Shown one piece after another: positions 62,591-64,000 of a stretch of 64,000 bases of DNA (the stretch's first letter is position 1; each line of letters opens with the position of its first letter). Source of the stretch: Paenibacillus sp. Soil522 (GTDB taxonomy: Bacteria > Bacillota > Bacilli > Paenibacillales > Paenibacillaceae). The notes beneath the pieces are model-generated. The model saw only the letters and a list, made by a program, of their open reading frames with translations, was not told where the DNA came from and did not search any database. The translations under genes and the position numbers were made by a program. The stretch is taken from the NCBI RefSeq assembly GCF_001428245.1, contig NZ_LMRV01000033.1, forward strand, positions 2,388-66,387, given 5' to 3'.

Positions 62591-64000
62591 ATGAAGAAGT
62601 TGAAAGTGCTTACAGTATTGGCCCTGGCGGGCGTCATAGCTCTGTCGGGCTGCAGTTCCGGTAGTAAGGTCGAAAACAGCAACAGCGCAACGCCAAAGGA
62701 ATCGGCAACAGCTACGAATTCGGAAGAGCCGGTAACACCGGAAAAGCTTACGTGGTTTGCGGACGGAAGCTACTGGAATCCGCCTTCGCCATGGAGCACC
62801 GATCCGAATACGGTAGAAGGAGCCATTACACAGAAGACCGGACTTACGTTTGATTTTAACGTTCCGGCGCAGGATGGCGTCATGAAGCTCAGCTTGATGC
62901 TTACGACTTTAGAAGATCTTCCGGACATCATTACGCTTACGGATGGCAAAATGCAAAAGAAGCTGGTTGATTCCGGCAAAGTTTGGAATTTGGAAGAGTT
63001 TATGCAGAAGTACAATCCCGAATCGACATTGATTAAGACATTTCCGGAAGACGTAAGGAAAGCGATGATCAGAAAGGACGGCGCTTGGTACGCCATTCCA
63101 AGCCATATAAATTCTGAGGATTTAAAAAAAATGTATCCTCCCGCAAGCGAATTAGTGGCCGACGCAGGCAACTATGCCCACAATCATAATGCCATGTTCA
63201 ACGAGAAGATTATGAAAGAGGCCGGCATATCCGTTGATGATCTCAAAACCGAGGACGGTGTACTGGCTGCTTTCGAAAAAGTCAAGAGCTTGAAGGTCGA
63301 CGGCGCGCCTGTCATCCCGTTGCATATCGGCGGCAAATTTTATCAGGGTGATACGTTTTACACGCTTCAGGAACAATTTGGCGCAATGAACGTGGACAAG
63401 GATGGCAATTACCGGGATGTGATTTTTTCTTCAGAGATGAAGCATGTGATGGAATTCTTAAACAAGACATACCGTAACGGATATTTAGATCCAGGTCAAA
63501 TGATCTTAGATCATGCGGGTATTGCTGCGGCTATAGCGACCGGACGCGTCTTCTGCTTTATCGGAAATGTGGCGATCACAAATTATACTAATAAAGATCT
63601 CAATATGTCCTGGGTCAGTCCGGGACCGATCCAGTCGAATCAGAATACAAAACCGGTATTTGGCCGTAATTTGCAGACGGGGACAGGCTGGATGCAAACC
63701 TACGTTGCCAAGACAGCCAAGCATCCGGAACGAATTGCCAAATGGCTTGATTTTATGACCAGCGATGACGGAAAAGCACTTCTCTTCTATGGTTTTGAAG
63801 GCACGCATTACACGGTGAAGGATGGTCTCTTCATCAGAACCGAGCAAGGAATAAAAGGTCGAACCGATCAAACGAAAACAGGGATAGATATGTTCTGGCA
63901 ATTCGACAATAGGGCTTGGTGGGACCATGTGACACCTGCTCCTTCTGACCCAATCGATATTATGGGCATACAGGTGATGACGGCGGCTGCAAAAGCATCC
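62591..64000 (+). CDS. Sugar ABC transporter substrate-binding lipoprotein (cut by window edge)
   Basis: At least 470 residues, continuing past the right edge. A signal peptide ends in a lipobox (ALSGC, Cys near residue 21) followed by a Ser/Asn-rich linker. The mature protein resembles the LipO/YtcQ-type family of large (about 550-residue) solute-binding proteins in Paenibacillus, with QKTGLTFDFNVPAQDGVMK near the start and LIKTFPEDVRKAM in the middle. It lies directly after the kinase-regulator pair, the standard arrangement for oligosaccharide importers. The permease genes should follow outside the window. Confidence 0.9.
   Translation, partial: MKKLKVLTVLALAGVIALSGCSSGSKVENSNSATPKESATATNSEEPVTPEKLTWFADGSYWNPPSPWSTDPNTVEGAITQKTGLTFDFNVPAQDGVMKLSLMLTTLEDLPDIITLTDGKMQKKLVDSGKVWNLEEFMQKYNPESTLIKTFPEDVRKAMIRKDGAWYAIPSHINSEDLKKMYPPASELVADAGNYAHNHNAMFNEKIMKEAGISVDDLKTEDGVLAAFEKVKSLKVDGAPVIPLHIGGKFYQGDTFYTLQEQFGAMNVDKDGNYRDVIFSSEMKHVMEFLNKTYRNGYLDPGQMILDHAGIAAAIATGRVFCFIGNVAITNYTNKDLNMSWVSPGPIQSNQNTKPVFGRNLQTGTGWMQTYVAKTAKHPERIAKWLDFMTSDDGKALLFYGFEGTHYTVKDGLFIRTEQGIKGRTDQTKTGIDMFWQFDNRAWWDHVTPAPSDPIDIMGIQVMTAAAKAS

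Overview
The window looks like chromosome of a Paenibacillus-type member of Bacillota. The signs are the many carbohydrate-active enzymes, YesM/YesN-type two-component pairs beside sugar ABC transporters, strong AGGAGG ribosome binding sites, TTG and GTG starts, the sporulation factor sigma-K, and mid-range GC broken by AT-rich and GC-rich islands. No rRNA, tRNA or CRISPR array was seen.

Layout. 0.5-2.8 kb: an OmpR/HAMP two-component pair. 3.1-18.1 kb: a plant-polysaccharide locus with a GH88 unsaturated glucuronyl hydrolase, a GH43 enzyme, a YesM/YesN pair, a sugar ABC transporter (lipoprotein plus two permeases), a beta-helix GH28-like enzyme, an AraC regulator and a GH95 alpha-L-fucosidase. 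The pair probably senses an oligosaccharide and switches on uptake, and the hydrolases trim imported pectin or hemicellulose fragments. 18.2-28.5 kb: housekeeping and accessory genes (two DUF445 membrane proteins, a membrane GDPD phosphodiesterase, a UDG-fold protein, an SGNH hydrolase, an ABC exporter, a GMC oxidoreductase). 28.7-37.0 kb: one giant cyclic beta-1,2-glucan synthase-like gene behind a two-hairpin leader.

37.5-51.7 kb is the remarkable part. One sigK gene with its own promoter is followed by three more copies of the sigK 3' portion, about 4-5 kb apart. The shared parts encode identical protein, although the DNA differs at many synonymous sites. Two of the downstream copies start at the same codons (VKKF), behind a shared 37-bp arm, and the last is joined to the tail of what looks like a large serine recombinase. 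The simplest reading is serial integration of elements that each carried a replacement 3' end of sigK, with older ends pushed downstream. The segments between copies hold accessory cargo: an RloC/PrrC-like AAA ATPase, a truncated zeta-type toxin with its small partner, an esterase/ATP-grasp pair, a eukaryote-type glycogen branching enzyme, IS30 debris, a GC-rich short-chain dehydrogenase, an SF0329 protein and a broken acetyltransferase. Decay increases from left to right, as this model predicts. The promoter-proximal sigK is frameshifted by a 26-bp deletion, so an intact sigma-K would need recombination with a downstream copy, or another gene elsewhere.

51.7-52.7 kb: transposase and GMC remnants. 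52.7-64.0 kb: a second carbohydrate locus with an AraC regulator, a GH2 enzyme with a C-terminal discoidin-like domain, a second GH95 enzyme, a second YesM/YesN pair and a sugar-binding lipoprotein cut by the window edge.
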